This document shows, in pieces, positions 22,521-33,490 of a stretch of 64,000 bases of DNA (positions are counted from its first letter, which is position 1; each line of letters starts with the position of its first letter). This DNA is from Apis mellifera (Eukaryota > Arthropoda > Insecta > Hymenoptera > Apidae), in assembly GCF_003254395.2 (NCBI RefSeq), contig NC_037641.1:7059001-7123000 (forward strand). The letters run 5' to 3'. The notes under the pieces are model-generated. The model was not told the DNA's origin and ran no database searches. It worked only from the letters and a program-made list of their open reading frames with translations. A program made the position numbers and the translations under genes.

Positions 22521-22940
22521 GTGTGTTTAGGGGATGATTGACGTATAGGATCGAGGGGAAATTAAGGCTGAAGGAAATATTCGATTTGTTTAATTAATAC
22601 GAGGCTCCCTTTTTTTCGTATATGCTATCGATCAATCGTATATCATCTTGATAACTTTGTTAATTGATCAACTCGTTTATTTCGTAAGTTAAAGTTAAAG
22701 AAAATATAGGTTACTGAATATCTCTCTATAGGTTACTGATTTTCTCAATTTTCTGAATACTCGATGTTTTATGATATTTTACACAATAGTTTTTAATCGT
22801 ATAAAAATCTATAATATATTTATCAGTAATAGTGAAACAGGATCGAATATTCTATACTGTGTATATACATTTGCGGGTTAGAAAATTTCGCAACAAAGCA
22901 AATATTTGTCACAATCTTTCACAATAAACAGAAAAATTTC
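22521..22940. other. A+T-rich DNA with a short direct repeat
   Basis: A+T-rich. TATAGGTTACTGA occurs twice, at 22,705-22,717 and 22,727-22,739, a 22-bp step. No gene visible. Confidence 0.6.
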
Positions 22941-23365
22941 GAAATTTTAGAATCCACAATCCAGGACGGAATGATGGCAGACCCTACACCGAAGAAACGT
23001 AATCACGCGATAAGTTGGCGAAACATGTTTTCGGTCGTAACAAGTTTCCCGAAATGTTATTTCTCCTTGCCAAGAGATTTCGGCTTCGTGAGGACCGGTT
23101 AAATTTTCGACTTCTCGAGCACGTTGCGGAGGCGATTTTCGAGCGCCAGAAACGAGGTCGGTCTCCTCCTTCTTAATACGGATTTTGGTATTAATATCGA
23201 CACTCGGTTTAGCACCACTCCCAAGATTTTCCACCATCCGCTCGTCATCCGGACGCCAGATTTGCGCTTAAATCCTCCCTTTCATTCGAGATTCGCGCCA
23301 TTTCCAACTTCGCACCTGACCACGCCTCGATATCCCATTTCACGCCTCTTCGCGAGATAATTGTT
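22941..23365. promoter_or_regulatory. G+C-richer islet
   Basis: Mixed, CpG-containing DNA open on both strands (22,947-23,237 minus and 23,124-23,360 plus). Neither product is recognisable. Mutual openness points to composition. Listed as an islet of unknown role. Confidence 0.2.
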
Positions 23366-23690
23366 TCTGATTTACTTTGATTAAATTTCTGCCTCTCGCG
23401 AAATATATAAATTTTTGTCAACGGATAAAAATGCTTGTTAATTTTCCATATATTTTCACTAACCTAATTCTTTGCGAATCAATTCAAGGAATAATCCAAT
23501 TCGAAAAAGTTATCGATGTGCAATGATTTCTCCTTTTTTATTTTTACTAATAATAATTTAAAAACTTCGAAGCGTTCTCGATCCGGCGAATAATACGAAC
23601 GCGAGGGAATTAATAAAATAATATCTGCCTCGTGTCGCGCAACAGCGCACAATTAACTTTTCACAGAGAGCCGTGCAAAATTCAATTTCA
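23366..23690. other. A+T-rich non-coding DNA
   Basis: A+T-rich; nothing supported. Confidence 0.6.
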
Positions 23691-23693
23691 CGT

Positions 23694-24071
23694 TTAATCC
23701 CTTCTCAGACGTACGCGTGGTCGGTAAACGTAGCGGCTAAAATAAATGTTACTCGACTCGTGACATTTTCCTGCTAGACCAAACTGCCTCCCTCCCTCCC
23801 CCAACTCTCTTAAAACTCCCTCCGTAAAAACAAGAATATCACCCATCCACCGGTGTCCACTCGAAAGCACGACGTAAACCAAAGTAAACCAAACACGAGA
23901 GACACCCTCTCTCTGACCGAAGGGAAAACGATATAAAACCGGCGGTATGAACGGTTTGCATGAAATAAAACGGAGAGTGCAAGAGCTCGGAGCACTGTAC
24001 AGTTGCGTGGCGACACAGGGACGGTGAGCTGGTAGTCCTGCGTGTTTCCCCCCTAGTAATAACCCATCCAT
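23694..24071 (-). other. unassigned 125-codon ATG frame (weak candidate)
   Basis: From the ATG at 24,071 the minus strand reads MDGLLLGGKHAGLPAHRPC... and ends YVYRPRVRLRRD. The composition is mixed and includes a hydrophobic patch (VWFTLVYVVLSSG). No domain recognised. It lies in a CpG-rich islet where long frames are easier to obtain by chance, and no splice site or poly-A signal supports it. Confidence 0.12.
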
Positions 24072-24106
24072 TGTTCGAGGCCCCTTATCGCGCGTGGGCG
24101 TAAAGC

Positions 24107-24152
24107 GAAGGAAGGAAAGGAAGGAGGGAGGGAGGAAGGGAAGGAAGGAGAG
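24107..24152 (+). repeat. GGAA/GGGA simple repeat
   Basis: A purine repeat of GGAA and GGGA units. GGAA repeats can act as ETS-family docking arrays in some animals, but no such role is known for this one. Confidence 0.85.
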
Positions 24153-24720
24153 GATCGCAGAGAGGGGGCACGTAGAGAGGATCGGCGAGGGAGAAAAGGG
24201 ACGCTCGAAGGAAAAAGAAAGGATGGGGTCACAACTAGCCGGAGGGGTAGTGATCCGAGATCTCGTAATGGGGACGTGGAAGTGCAAGCTCAGGCTAAGT
24301 AAAACGAAGGTCTAGGGCAAGTCGATATATATATATATCTCACCCTTCCATGTTCTCCTCCTGCTCAAAGATTCCTCCTAGCCCTTTTAACCCCCCGGAG
24401 GTAAGAGAGCCACGCCACTCGAGACGTGGAAGCAGCCGCGTGGAAGCTGGCAATTCAGTGTCGGCGACCCCTCGCGAATCACCAAGGGTGGGTAGGTAAA
24501 TCGAGGAGCAATAACAGACCCTTTATTCGAGGATAGTTGGTGCACGTGGCTGTGTTCAGGTGACTGATTGATGATGCGCGGAGCAGAGATGCGATTATAT
24601 TGCGAAATTCTCGTCTCGTGGATCGTGGGAAGCGTTTAAAGGGGCGCGTTTACGGGTTTTCGTAGAAAGATTTTTGGAATTGTCTCTTTTCTTTTTTCGA
24701 AGTGGTATGATTATTTCGGA

Positions 24721-25160
24721 TAAAAGGATTTGGATGAATAAGTGAGTTTTGCCATTTTCATATTTCTTCGTTTCGGAATTTTGAATGGAGAGATTCGATG
24801 CAATTTTCTTTAGGAGTTTAAATGACCAAAACTATTCGGTTTAGGGGATTACAACTGAATGAACTCTAATGGGAATTTGCTTTAACGAGCTGTGATCAAG
24901 TATGATTTATTATAATGCGCTTCTCGAACCTATTGTATCATAATTGACAGAGGCACTATATTATAGCCAGCGACGTACATCAATAATCTAATTTTATTAT
25001 TTCAACAAGCCCAAAGTTTATACTATTTTCGTTTCAAATTTCAAATTTGTTGGTGTATATATAGAAATTTTATACATATGTATATATATATTGAACAATC
25101 AATTTTCAAAAACAATTTATATACGTAAGGAAATTACGTATATAATCTAGGAGAGAAACA
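24721..25160. other. A+T-rich non-coding DNA
   Basis: A+T-rich with an ATATATATA run near 25,080-25,092. No gene visible. Confidence 0.6.
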
Positions 25161-25380
25161 AAAAGTTCTACGATATTGGCGTAAAACTTTGATGTAATAT
25201 CCTCATCAAACAAAATCCACTTTCAAGACTCGGAGAACCGATCGCTTGAGAACGGGTTCTTATCCCCGAAAAATATCTTAGGAACTCGATCATGGTGGTA
25301 TAATGGGGTTCGTTGAAAGATAAACCGGGATGGAGAGGATGATGGATCGCGACCACAGGACTAAAGCAAACAGGCGAAAA
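25161..25380. other. mixed-composition DNA upstream of a hairpin
   Basis: Moderately complex sequence. A minus-strand frame with 91 codons (25,168-25,443) spans it and the hairpin. The product has no recognisable motif. Confidence 0.4.
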
Positions 25381-25381
25381 A

Positions 25382-25444
25382 CTTGGCATGCAGGTCATAT
25401 CGTGGTAATGATTTCTCCTTCTGCCAGTCGTACCAGTTGCCAAG
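25382..25444 (+). ncRNA. 63-nt imperfect hairpin, microRNA-precursor-like (weak)
   Basis: CTTGGCA at 25,382 pairs with TGCCAAG ending at 25,444 (7 bp). After a small internal loop, CAGGT pairs with ACCAG with one mismatch. After a larger one-sided loop, CG and TGGTA pair with CG and TGCCA, leaving a terminal loop of about 14 bases. Size and loop fit a small precursor, but the one-sided internal loop is unusual for a microRNA, and no known mature sequence is recognised in either arm. Confidence 0.15.
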
Positions 25445-26360
25445 CAAATGGAATCCCATGTTCTTTTTTCGTTTTTTTTTCTTTATTTTTTTGTTTTTTT
25501 TTTTTTTTTCGTTTTCTTTTTATTATTACGACGAACTATGGATTCAATTCAGGCCCGTCGGACAGAACATCGACCTGTTTCACTGACACACTCTCAACTG
25601 CTCTTCCATTAGTAGGCAAACCTGAAAAGAGCGAGTGAATGAATAGACAAAGAACGAATAAACAAAGGGAAACGCGATCTCAGAGCTTGATTCGCTCCGT
25701 CACGAGTCCGACTGGCTGCATTTTTCTTCCCTCTATTTTTTTGTTTTCTCTTCTCTCTCTCTCTCTCTCTGTTTCTCTCTCCTTCTTTTTTCCTGTTTCC
25801 TTTTTTTTTTTTTTTTTATTAATTCATCAATCCGTCGACATTCCCTTCCCGTCGGTTCTTTATCGAGCTTGAATGTTCGTTACAGATTTGCCGAGCGTTC
25901 AAGCGTTTCGTCGAAAAATTTTTCCATCGATCCGTAAAGTGGCTCCATCCGATTTTAAATCGATGCCAGACGCGAGTTTTGATTTTTGTCGTTGCTCGAA
26001 CACGCGTGAATGTTCGTTGAATTGCCCATCCTTATAATATCCTTTGTAACTCGTGGCTCACTTTTGCCTCTCCCTTCTTGGTAAATTTGTTCTTTCCCAT
26101 TAGGACTTTTTTCCTTCTTCTTTTTTTTTCTTTTCTTCTCTTTTCTTTGGTGCTCCACAACCTGTTTCAACTTTTTCTTGTTATTCCTTTCTCGATCCAC
26201 GTACATTGTTTCCCCCGTCGTACGATCTATTAAAAGGAATTTTCGTCCGATAAACGAACAGGGTAAATATTTTCGTGCAAATATTTATAGAAAGGGGGAG
26301 GATGGTTGGATCTTTTCAAAGAGACGGCCAATACGAACGAGCCACGAGGTGTGATAGCTT
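25445..26360. other. mixed DNA with T, CT and A/T tracts
   Basis: It contains T-rich runs (25,466-25,510 and 25,800-25,817) and a CT microsatellite at 25,753-25,770. 25,870-26,060 is CpG-containing mixed DNA. 26,105-26,150 is T/C-rich. Frames here encode F/S/L runs from these tracts. No gene supported. Confidence 0.5.
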
Positions 26361-27079
26361 TCTTATTTTTATATGCATTATACAACACGACTGCTCTCGG
26401 ATCTATTCTATTTTATCCACCATCTAGGTTTGTACCTACAACTATGCGGAACGTTTATTATTACCGAGATTAAGAGGTTGAGAAATTTTCTCGAAAACTT
26501 TTAAATTATACAGAGCGAAAAGGGGTGTTGTCGATTTGTTATTAATTTTAATTTTTTAGTAGCACGAAAGGAACTCATAGTCTATGCTTCAGTTTAATTT
26601 AATTTTGTTGATTAATTAATATTATGGCAAGTTATTCGTACAACAAGCTTAATTAATCGGGACAATGCAGTATTTATCGATTTTTCTTTAAAATTAGCGA
26701 GCTAAATTAAAAAAAAAAATTCCCCCTTCGTCCAACTGATATTATCGATAAAATCTCACAATTCGTTCTATTTCAAAATTCTAAAACTAAAGTAAAAAAA
26801 AAACTAAAAAAAAATAATGACTGACTTGAAATTTTTTGATTCAAATCTTCGATGTTAAATAAAACTTCATATCGAAGATTCGAGTGTTGCACAAATATTG
26901 TATATTCGCTTTTTGTAAAGTTTCAATGACTATCCAAATATTTACACACGCTGTATAAACATTTTTCGCATTTATATGTCTACTGTAAATTGAAAAGAAA
27001 AATAAAATAACATTTCTTATTTTCTCTACGCATAGATCGAATCATATCATTCGCTGAGATCGATGAAAATTCCAGGAAC
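26361..27079. other. A+T-rich non-coding DNA
   Basis: A+T-rich, with short poly-A runs near 26,709 and 26,794-26,815. No gene visible. Confidence 0.6.
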
Positions 27080-28639
27080 GCATACGTGCATACAGGAAAG
27101 AAGATTAATCGTAACTCCCCGATCATTCAATCGCGAAATTATTACCAATATCCAACGACATTAACGAATCGACGAGAGAACTCATTCCCCTCCCCTTTTC
27201 CCATCACGTACCGTCACGTTTCCGGTTCCGTGACGCTCGAATCGGGTCATTGGAACAGAACCCAGTTACGAATAAATGACAACGTTAACCCTAGTCGAAA
27301 GACGAGAGTCGCGCAACCAACGAACTTCGAGATCTTCGTCTCGCCCCTCTTCATTCACGACCACAAGAAGAAGAAGAAGAATAAGACCGTGGCGTATAAC
27401 CGCGTCAACGGCCGATGTTATCGAAGCTAGGCCTCCACCGACGCGTTAGGGTTCGCCGTTTTCCCCTAACCTCGAGACTGAGCCGCCCTCGCCCCAACAG
27501 CCCCCAGGTGCCCACATCTCCCACCCAATTGGGGATTCGATCGACGCCGACCGTACTTCGAACCGTGACCACCCAACCCCGTGGTGGCGCCTGCGTCGTG
27601 GCGACCCGTAAACACGCGAGGAGGATCGGCCTAGGGAGGGAGAAGGACGCCGCGCACCCACCCTCCCCTCCTCCCACGCTCTCGCCCGAACAACCACGGC
27701 CGGACCTGCGCGGTGAATGAGAACCACTGTGCCGCGTAGAATTCGTGCGGCAGGATCTGCTTTTCTCTGGCCTGGCCGAGGGACTGTGTCTCTCCGTGTG
27801 CTCGTCCACGGACGTGGTAGGTGTCGATATCCGGCCAGGAGGGGCGTGTACGGACCGTGGAGGAGTAAGGGTGTGAGTGAGTGGTAACCGCGTTTGAACG
27901 GCGCTCTCGGAGAGGTCTATCCGCTAGGGATGTTTCTCTGCGCAAGGCAGAGGAAAAACGTCGGTGGAATAATATCGATGGACAATAATGGATGGTGGGA
28001 AGAACGTTAACAAGGAGAGTAGGCCTCGAAGAAATTGTAGAGATTGGTCACAGCGCATGTAGAATATTCGGAGGATATATGGAATGTCGCGATCGTTCAT
28101 CAGTCACCCCTTCCCCGTTGTTGACAGGGCAACAACAACGGAGTTTCACGGGTGACGGATAGCAAATTTAAACAACCCCCCGCGCAGGCAGTTGTACCAC
28201 TGTTTCGCTACGTAATCTCACAACCCTGTTATCTTGTAACCCCGTTCACACGCGCGCGCACACACGTACGGGGAGGAGAGGTAGGGATACGGATAGGATG
28301 CAGAACATTAGCGTTAATATCAGCGTGTTGATGTTCAGCTACGCTCGAAGCGGGTAGCGGCTCGTGTGTACTCGGTTGGCAGCGGTAGGCAGCGGTGGTA
28401 GGGCAGGATTTGCCAACGAGGCGGCACGGTATTGGTAATATTCGGTGTATTACGCACACGTGGGGAATAGGGAGGTTATGGGGTGGTGTTGGTGAAGGAA
28501 GTGGAGGTGGAAGTTGCGAGGAGCGAGTGGAGGTGGGCGAGGGACGAGTGGTGGTGGAGATGGCGGCGGCGGCGGTGGTGGCGGTAGCGGCGGAAGGTAG
28601 TTTCTAGGTGGTGGAGGGCGCGGATCGTCATCCGCAAAG

Positions 28640-28956
28640 TCGTGCGTTCACCCCGTCGTGCCGCGACGACAACAGGGCGTCGTTCGTTCCGGAACGAGCG
28701 ACGCTGCGTCGAGTTCGCTCCTGGGGGTCCCGTCGCGAACTTTTCTCTCTCTCTCCGTTAATCCATTAAAGCGTGCGACCAACGACGTTCCTATCAGCGC
28801 TGCCGACTTGGCGTTGCCGCGCGCCCCACCGAACCGTGGAAAGGAGGAGAGAGGAGGAAGAGGTGTGCGGTGTTCGGTTCGGTCCTCGAGTCGGTCGACG
28901 AGAAACGAGGTGTTGAGTCGCTTGGTTCGTCGAATTCGAGTGCACTGCGAACCGAA
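28640..28956 (+). other. candidate leader exon ending at a GTGAGT donor
   Basis: CpG-dense sequence that ends at 28,956 before GTGAGTTGA (donor GT at 28,957). The plus frame is open across it but has no ATG, so an untranslated leader is more plausible than coding. The true start is unknown; 28,640 is only where the open frame begins. Confidence 0.2.
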
Positions 28957-29919
28957 GTGAGTTGAAATTGATCGATACAGGGCTGGTGAGATATTACTGG
29001 TGATTGGTGGTGATCGAGGTGGAGGATCGCCAAGTGAAGGATATACGTGTCCTTTCGATGCACGTGGTCGACGGGAGGGGCGGCGAGGAGGTTGGACACG
29101 AGGCGAAAGCTGTAAGCTAACCATCGGGATTCGAGGTTAGGAATTGGTACATGTGGCGTCGACGGTCGATCGACTCTCCGCCGAGAACGTCCTCGTGGGA
29201 AGGACGTCATCGCGGTTGGGTATCGTTCTAGGGGTTGCTACGGGCGCGGACATACGCGGGAGGAGTGGGGTGCGAAACGGGGGCGAGGGAGGTGTTCGCC
29301 AACGACGAGAGCCAGGTCTAACGTGAATCTCGGTTGGGCGGTTGGAAGGTTAACGTCCACGGTCTCACGCATGTGAATAGCGTCGCGGGTGAGGAGAGAG
29401 AGGATCGTTCAAGTGTCCACGGACCTGAGGATGTCACGGATTCTCGAGCTGTTTCCACGTCAAGTGCGATATTAGAGGTGGAAAACATTGTCACGTGGAT
29501 TTGCTCTCGAGACGCGATAAAACGCTCGAGTTCCCTCCTATTTTTTTTCCTTTCTCTCTTTCTCTCTTTCTCTCTATTTCTCTCCCTTTCTCTCTCTCCG
29601 TTCCGTGTGCGTGCGTGAAACGGCAATTGGTGCGATAGTGTGGGAAGAACGGTCGTGCGTCGATCCAAGCGCAGGGATAAACGACGCAGGATGAATGGAT
29701 GGATCGGGGCGAAACGACGGTATAATTGGCCGGTGTATTTATAGATAACGAGGTGGTTGGATCGGCTAGCTTAATTAGCTGTCGATCGATGATAGGGATT
29801 TCGTGGAAAGGTGTTGGCATTTGTTTCGGGAAGAGAAGAAAGAAGCGGATACCGGTCCACCAAGTGATCGGAAAATCGTTTGTCGCCAATGAATGAAAAG
29901 TCTTCCCTGTGTGTTTCAG

Positions 29920-30269
29920 TGTGAAATGAAAGCCGAGTTTTCCGACAGTTTCTCAGTGTTGAAAAAGTGCGAAAAACGAAAAGAGAAGGCATCGATAATC
30001 CGTGGAATCGGTGTGATCCCTCCCCTCTTCTCCCCCCAGTGAAACCAGTCGTTCAGGTGTAAACATCCAACAGGTTCCACGATGAAACAACGACCGTTGA
30101 AACGCGTACGAGGATCGAGGCTGGCCTGCTGATTCGTCCCAACGTTTTGGATTATATACCCTATCCGTTGTTCGGCTTTAAACGTGGTGGATTCCCGCCC
30201 TACGTCGCTAGGGCGAGCACGTGAATCAACCCTCATAACGAAAATCGATCGCGTACGAAACGTGGCCTG
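29920..30269 (+). other. candidate 350-nt exon with both splice sites
   Basis: TCCCTGTGTGTTTCAG gives a good acceptor ending at 29,919, and CCTG|GTAAGTTCC gives a near-consensus donor at 30,270. The first ATG (29,926) opens a 38-codon frame that reads MKAEFSDSFSVLKKCEKRK... and stops before 30,050, so within this exon it could only be a small or upstream ORF. Exon size and site strength are typical. No coding domain is present. Confidence 0.3.
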
Positions 30270-30600
30270 GTAAGTTCCATGGGAGAGAGTCCCCGACAAA
30301 CAGCCCCTCGTAATATTCCGGCGCAAAGTTTCGGCTTTTCCCCGTTCGAGAGAAAGGTGGTCGTGGCGGCGTGTTGAGAAACACCAGCAAAAAGGAAAAA
30401 AAAAAAGGAAAAAGGAGAGCAATCTTGGGAGAGTTGCACGCTAAAAGCACCGAGAATAGTTTCTTTGCCCGTCCGGGGGATGCATCAAAATTTATAGCAG
30501 TTCTGGCAAACTTCTCCAGTTTCGAAGAGGAACTGTGAAAGTCGAAGAATCTTTCGTATAGCTGCAACGACCAGGATTACCTCGAGGTCGCCGAGAATTT

Positions 30601-32260
30601 TTTTTCCCCTCGATAAGAAGCTTCGGTTTCTCCTCTCTTAAGAGGACGATAAGGAGGATAAGGGCTTCTGGAACTTCTTTTCTGTATTTATTCCTGCTTG
30701 CAACTTTGTTTAGTTGGAATATTATAAAATCTACAATCTGCTTCGTCTTATAAAGTGTTCGTTCTATGATTAATCAAAAATACTTCGAATTCTCCTCGAT
30801 TTTTGACGAGTTTCGTTTAGCTTTCCCGACGCGTAGGATGGGTTGTCGAAGATCACCAGCATTTCAATGAACTTTGCTCCTGCGCATCTTAAGGCACGTT
30901 ACGTAACCGCGGGTTCAGAATTCAAGGCTTTCGTTCGGATGTTAATCCAAAACAGCGTTAAACGTTCCAAACTTGCTTTCTCCTCCCCCTTAATTATTAA
31001 TATTTCCCCTTTTCTTCTTGGATCCAGGGGGAAATGCATCTTTTGTGACCGGGGTCCGAGACGCGAACAAGAATTTCCTCTTTCAACGAGAAGTTCGAGA
31101 GGATTGAATGAGACCGAGGTGTCGGCCGAAGAAGCCATTTTCCATTTCGGCCTCTCCAGTCTCTCCTCGAGAGATTGAAACGACCCAAAGGTTCAAAGGG
31201 ATCGAATGGAAAAAAGAGAAATTCTGAAGCGATCGAATTTCCTTCCTCGCGTGATTTGCTCGCAACGCAAAAAAGCTGGACTTAATATCGTTGAAATAGG
31301 AATTCTTTCTTTTTCTCCGCCATTATTCTCGACATATTCCTACTCGAAAAAAGGTAAAAAATCTCTTGTTCAGCCATGAAATCATCTCTTCCAGCTCGTT
31401 CGATTAAGTATCTTAAAGGTTTTAACGATGTCCACTTACCAATACTTTTCTCTGTTTCATTGTCTCGATTTCACGCTTCGTTACATCGATCAATTTGACG
31501 TTCGTCGAGGAATATTCGTTTGGAGCAACGTTATATTGTATTTGCAATCGTGGAACGATGAAAATTAGCGATGTTGAATTGATTGGATAATTTTTGAAAA
31601 CGTTAAATCTCGATTTAAGACTCGATACGAATCTGTTTGGATTTTCTTGATATATTCAATCCCTCTCGTTTGTCCATTCGACCGTGAATATATTTTTTTT
31701 CCCCTCTCAAGTTTCGCACACTTTATAAAATAGCGAAAGTTGTAGAGAGAGAGGACAGGATGAAACATTAATAAGACGAGTGGCAAAGTTTATCGATATT
31801 TGCGTAGTTTCACTTCGAAAGTTCACAGCGGGAAATAGTAAATATTCGTAAAATGTTAGTCATCTGGAACTTTCCACTAACCTAGTTTGAATAATTCAGA
31901 CGCGATCTGTTATGCAAGACTGTACGCAGCGAATAGAAGAAGATAAGCTATGAGCCATTCTTATATAAAATAAGCCCTCTATTTTCGGAAACAACGTGTC
32001 ACAAATTCGAATTAATTAATCGATTGAAAATGATTCTATTTTTCCAACGATTCAAATATAAAAGAATCATTCATATCTCGAAATACGATCAATTACAATT
32101 TAACATTTAACAATTTCTCTGGAAAAAAAGATGGTATAAACAAGATTTCAAAGAAGGAAAAGAGATATATCATCCATCCGACAATCGATTGAAACGATAC
32201 CACATACGCAACTAGATCAAGATAATCTCCAAGTCCCAAAATCCTATCACAAATAACCGC
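30601..32260. other. mixed to A+T-rich DNA
   Basis: 30,800-31,210 is mixed and open on both strands. The rest is A+T-rich. A minus-strand donor word (TTG|GTAAGTGG, starting at 31,439) has no plausible open frame upstream. A short GA run lies near 31,744. No gene supported. Confidence 0.5.
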
Positions 32261-33060
32261 GTTTATAACGAACTCGAATAAAGCCACGAGTAGTGGTAAC
32301 CGCGTTCAAGTGGCTCCCAAAACGTTCGTGCAAAACGGCTCATTTGCATCTGGGAATCTGTACAATCGAACCGTCCTCCCAATTATTATCCAATAAACAT
32401 CCCTTCCCTCCCCATGATACCTGGTGTGTGCTCGAATTCAAATTCCCTCGCGAAATTCTCTCTCCTCGAACCACGTCTCCTCCATCTTGGGAAACGAGGA
32501 TAATCGATGATCTGAAAAGTGCACGTGTCCGATTAAACCGATTAGAGCGATGCACTTCATGGACGAAACTTGATTATCGGTTAATTGGAGGAGGAGATAG
32601 AGGACAGAGAGGCTCGATGTTTTGACAATCGAGGTATCGGATGATCCAATCGACGTACGCACAGGTGGATTATCCCCTGCACGAAACGCGTGTGCGATAA
32701 AAAATGGAGGAATTGAAAATTCACCGGTTTCATCCGCTGATTATGCGCACCGGCGAATTTCCCTCTCCCCTCTCTTTTTTTTTTTTCCCTCTCTGCCGTT
32801 TTCCATCTCGAGCCTCGCCTCGCCTCGCCTCGCCTCACCTCGCCCACCGATGTTATAACGATGGAGTAGAGGCGGTGGTTTCCTTTGGCGGCGAAGTTCG
32901 ATACTGATTTTGGAAACTATGGAAATTTCGGGGAGCGAAGTTTGCCCGGGATTAGAATAGCGTATAGAATTTCATGAAGCTCTCTCTCGCGTTGATGTAT
33001 GACGGGGGATGTGTGCGAGATTTTTCTTCTCGGGAACGAACGGGGACACGATTCTCGTTC
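32261..33060. promoter_or_regulatory. G+C-richer islet
   Basis: Mixed, CpG-containing DNA with frames open on both strands (32,293-32,625 plus and 32,340-32,555 minus). It includes the CTCGC pentanucleotide repeat listed next. Probably a regulatory islet. Confidence 0.2.
32812..32844 (+). repeat. (CTCGC)n minisatellite-like repeat
   Basis: About five to six CTCGC units, one changed to CTCAC. Short tandem pentamers like this are often length-polymorphic. Confidence 0.9.
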
Positions 33061-33130
33061 GAATTATTCTTTAGAATAAAAATTATATCACGAAAGTCGT
33101 GAGTTTAAACAATATTTGCTCGTGATCAAT

Positions 33131-33490
33131 TTAAGTCAAGTTATATCTTTTATCTTCTCGATAGAAGAAAATTGGAAGATTCGTATGTATTCGCGTCTGT
33201 CCTGGGGAACAAAAGACAACGCGTTCATCGTCACAACCGGGAAATATGTGGATCAGTGAATGGATCGGGGACACGGATAGAGCCAGGGGGAGAAGATTAA
33301 TGGAAAAGTTAAAGGTGAAGAAGCTGAATAAAAACTCCTCGAATGAAGGAACGAAAGGATAAGGGAAGAGTGTCCAACGGATGGCAGTGTATGGGATGAA
33401 AGAGTGGATCGTCCTCTTTCGAGAATTGTGAAGCGAATCTGGGCATATCGCGTCGTATCGCTTCGTGGCTCGATTCTCTGTCGTCGTCAT
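33131..33490 (-). other. unassigned 119-codon ATG frame (weak candidate)
   Basis: From the ATG at 33,490 the frame reads MTTTENRATKRYDAICPDS..., continues through an aromatic and hydrophobic middle (FFTFNFSINLLPLALSV) that could be one membrane segment, and ends KRYNLT. Another minus-strand frame overlaps its beginning. No family is recognised. A single-pass membrane microprotein is one reading and chance is another. Confidence 0.15.

Larger units (their letters stand above)
23691..24720 (+). promoter_or_regulatory. CpG-rich islet with strong plus-strand donor
   Basis: A 1-kb islet: mixed DNA, a GGAA-rich repeat (24,107-24,152), a short ATATATATATATAT run (24,325-24,338), then C-rich sequence. 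A strong 5' splice site (GAG|GTAAGAGAG) begins at 24,401. It could be the end of a non-coding first exon. The A+T run about 65 bases upstream could serve as a TATA-like element, but that is speculation. Confidence 0.25.
27080..30600 (+). promoter_or_regulatory. major CpG-dense block, candidate promoter and 5' leader region
   Basis: By eye this is the longest G+C- and CpG-rich part of the window. It is densest at 27,400-27,950 and 28,260-29,480. It includes a GGC/GGT-rich run (28,562-28,593) preceded by GAGATGGCGGCGG, which matches the YY1/Pho-type ATGGCGGC site, and a T/C simple repeat at 29,541-29,599. Many frames are open on both strands, as expected in CpG-rich DNA, and none starts convincingly. 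Plus-strand donors at 28,957 and 30,270 and an acceptor ending at 29,919 are consistent with spliced leader exons read left to right. In insects such blocks usually mark promoters of broadly or developmentally expressed genes. Confidence 0.4.

Noticed and set aside
27405..29668. Many overlapping 90-158-codon frames in the CpG-dense block
   Set aside because: They are open on both strands and in several frames at once, mostly without an ATG. This is expected in DNA poor in TAA, TAG and TGA.
30890..30898. TAAGGCACG resembles the start of miR-124
   Set aside because: The match stops after nine bases and no complementary arm is present.
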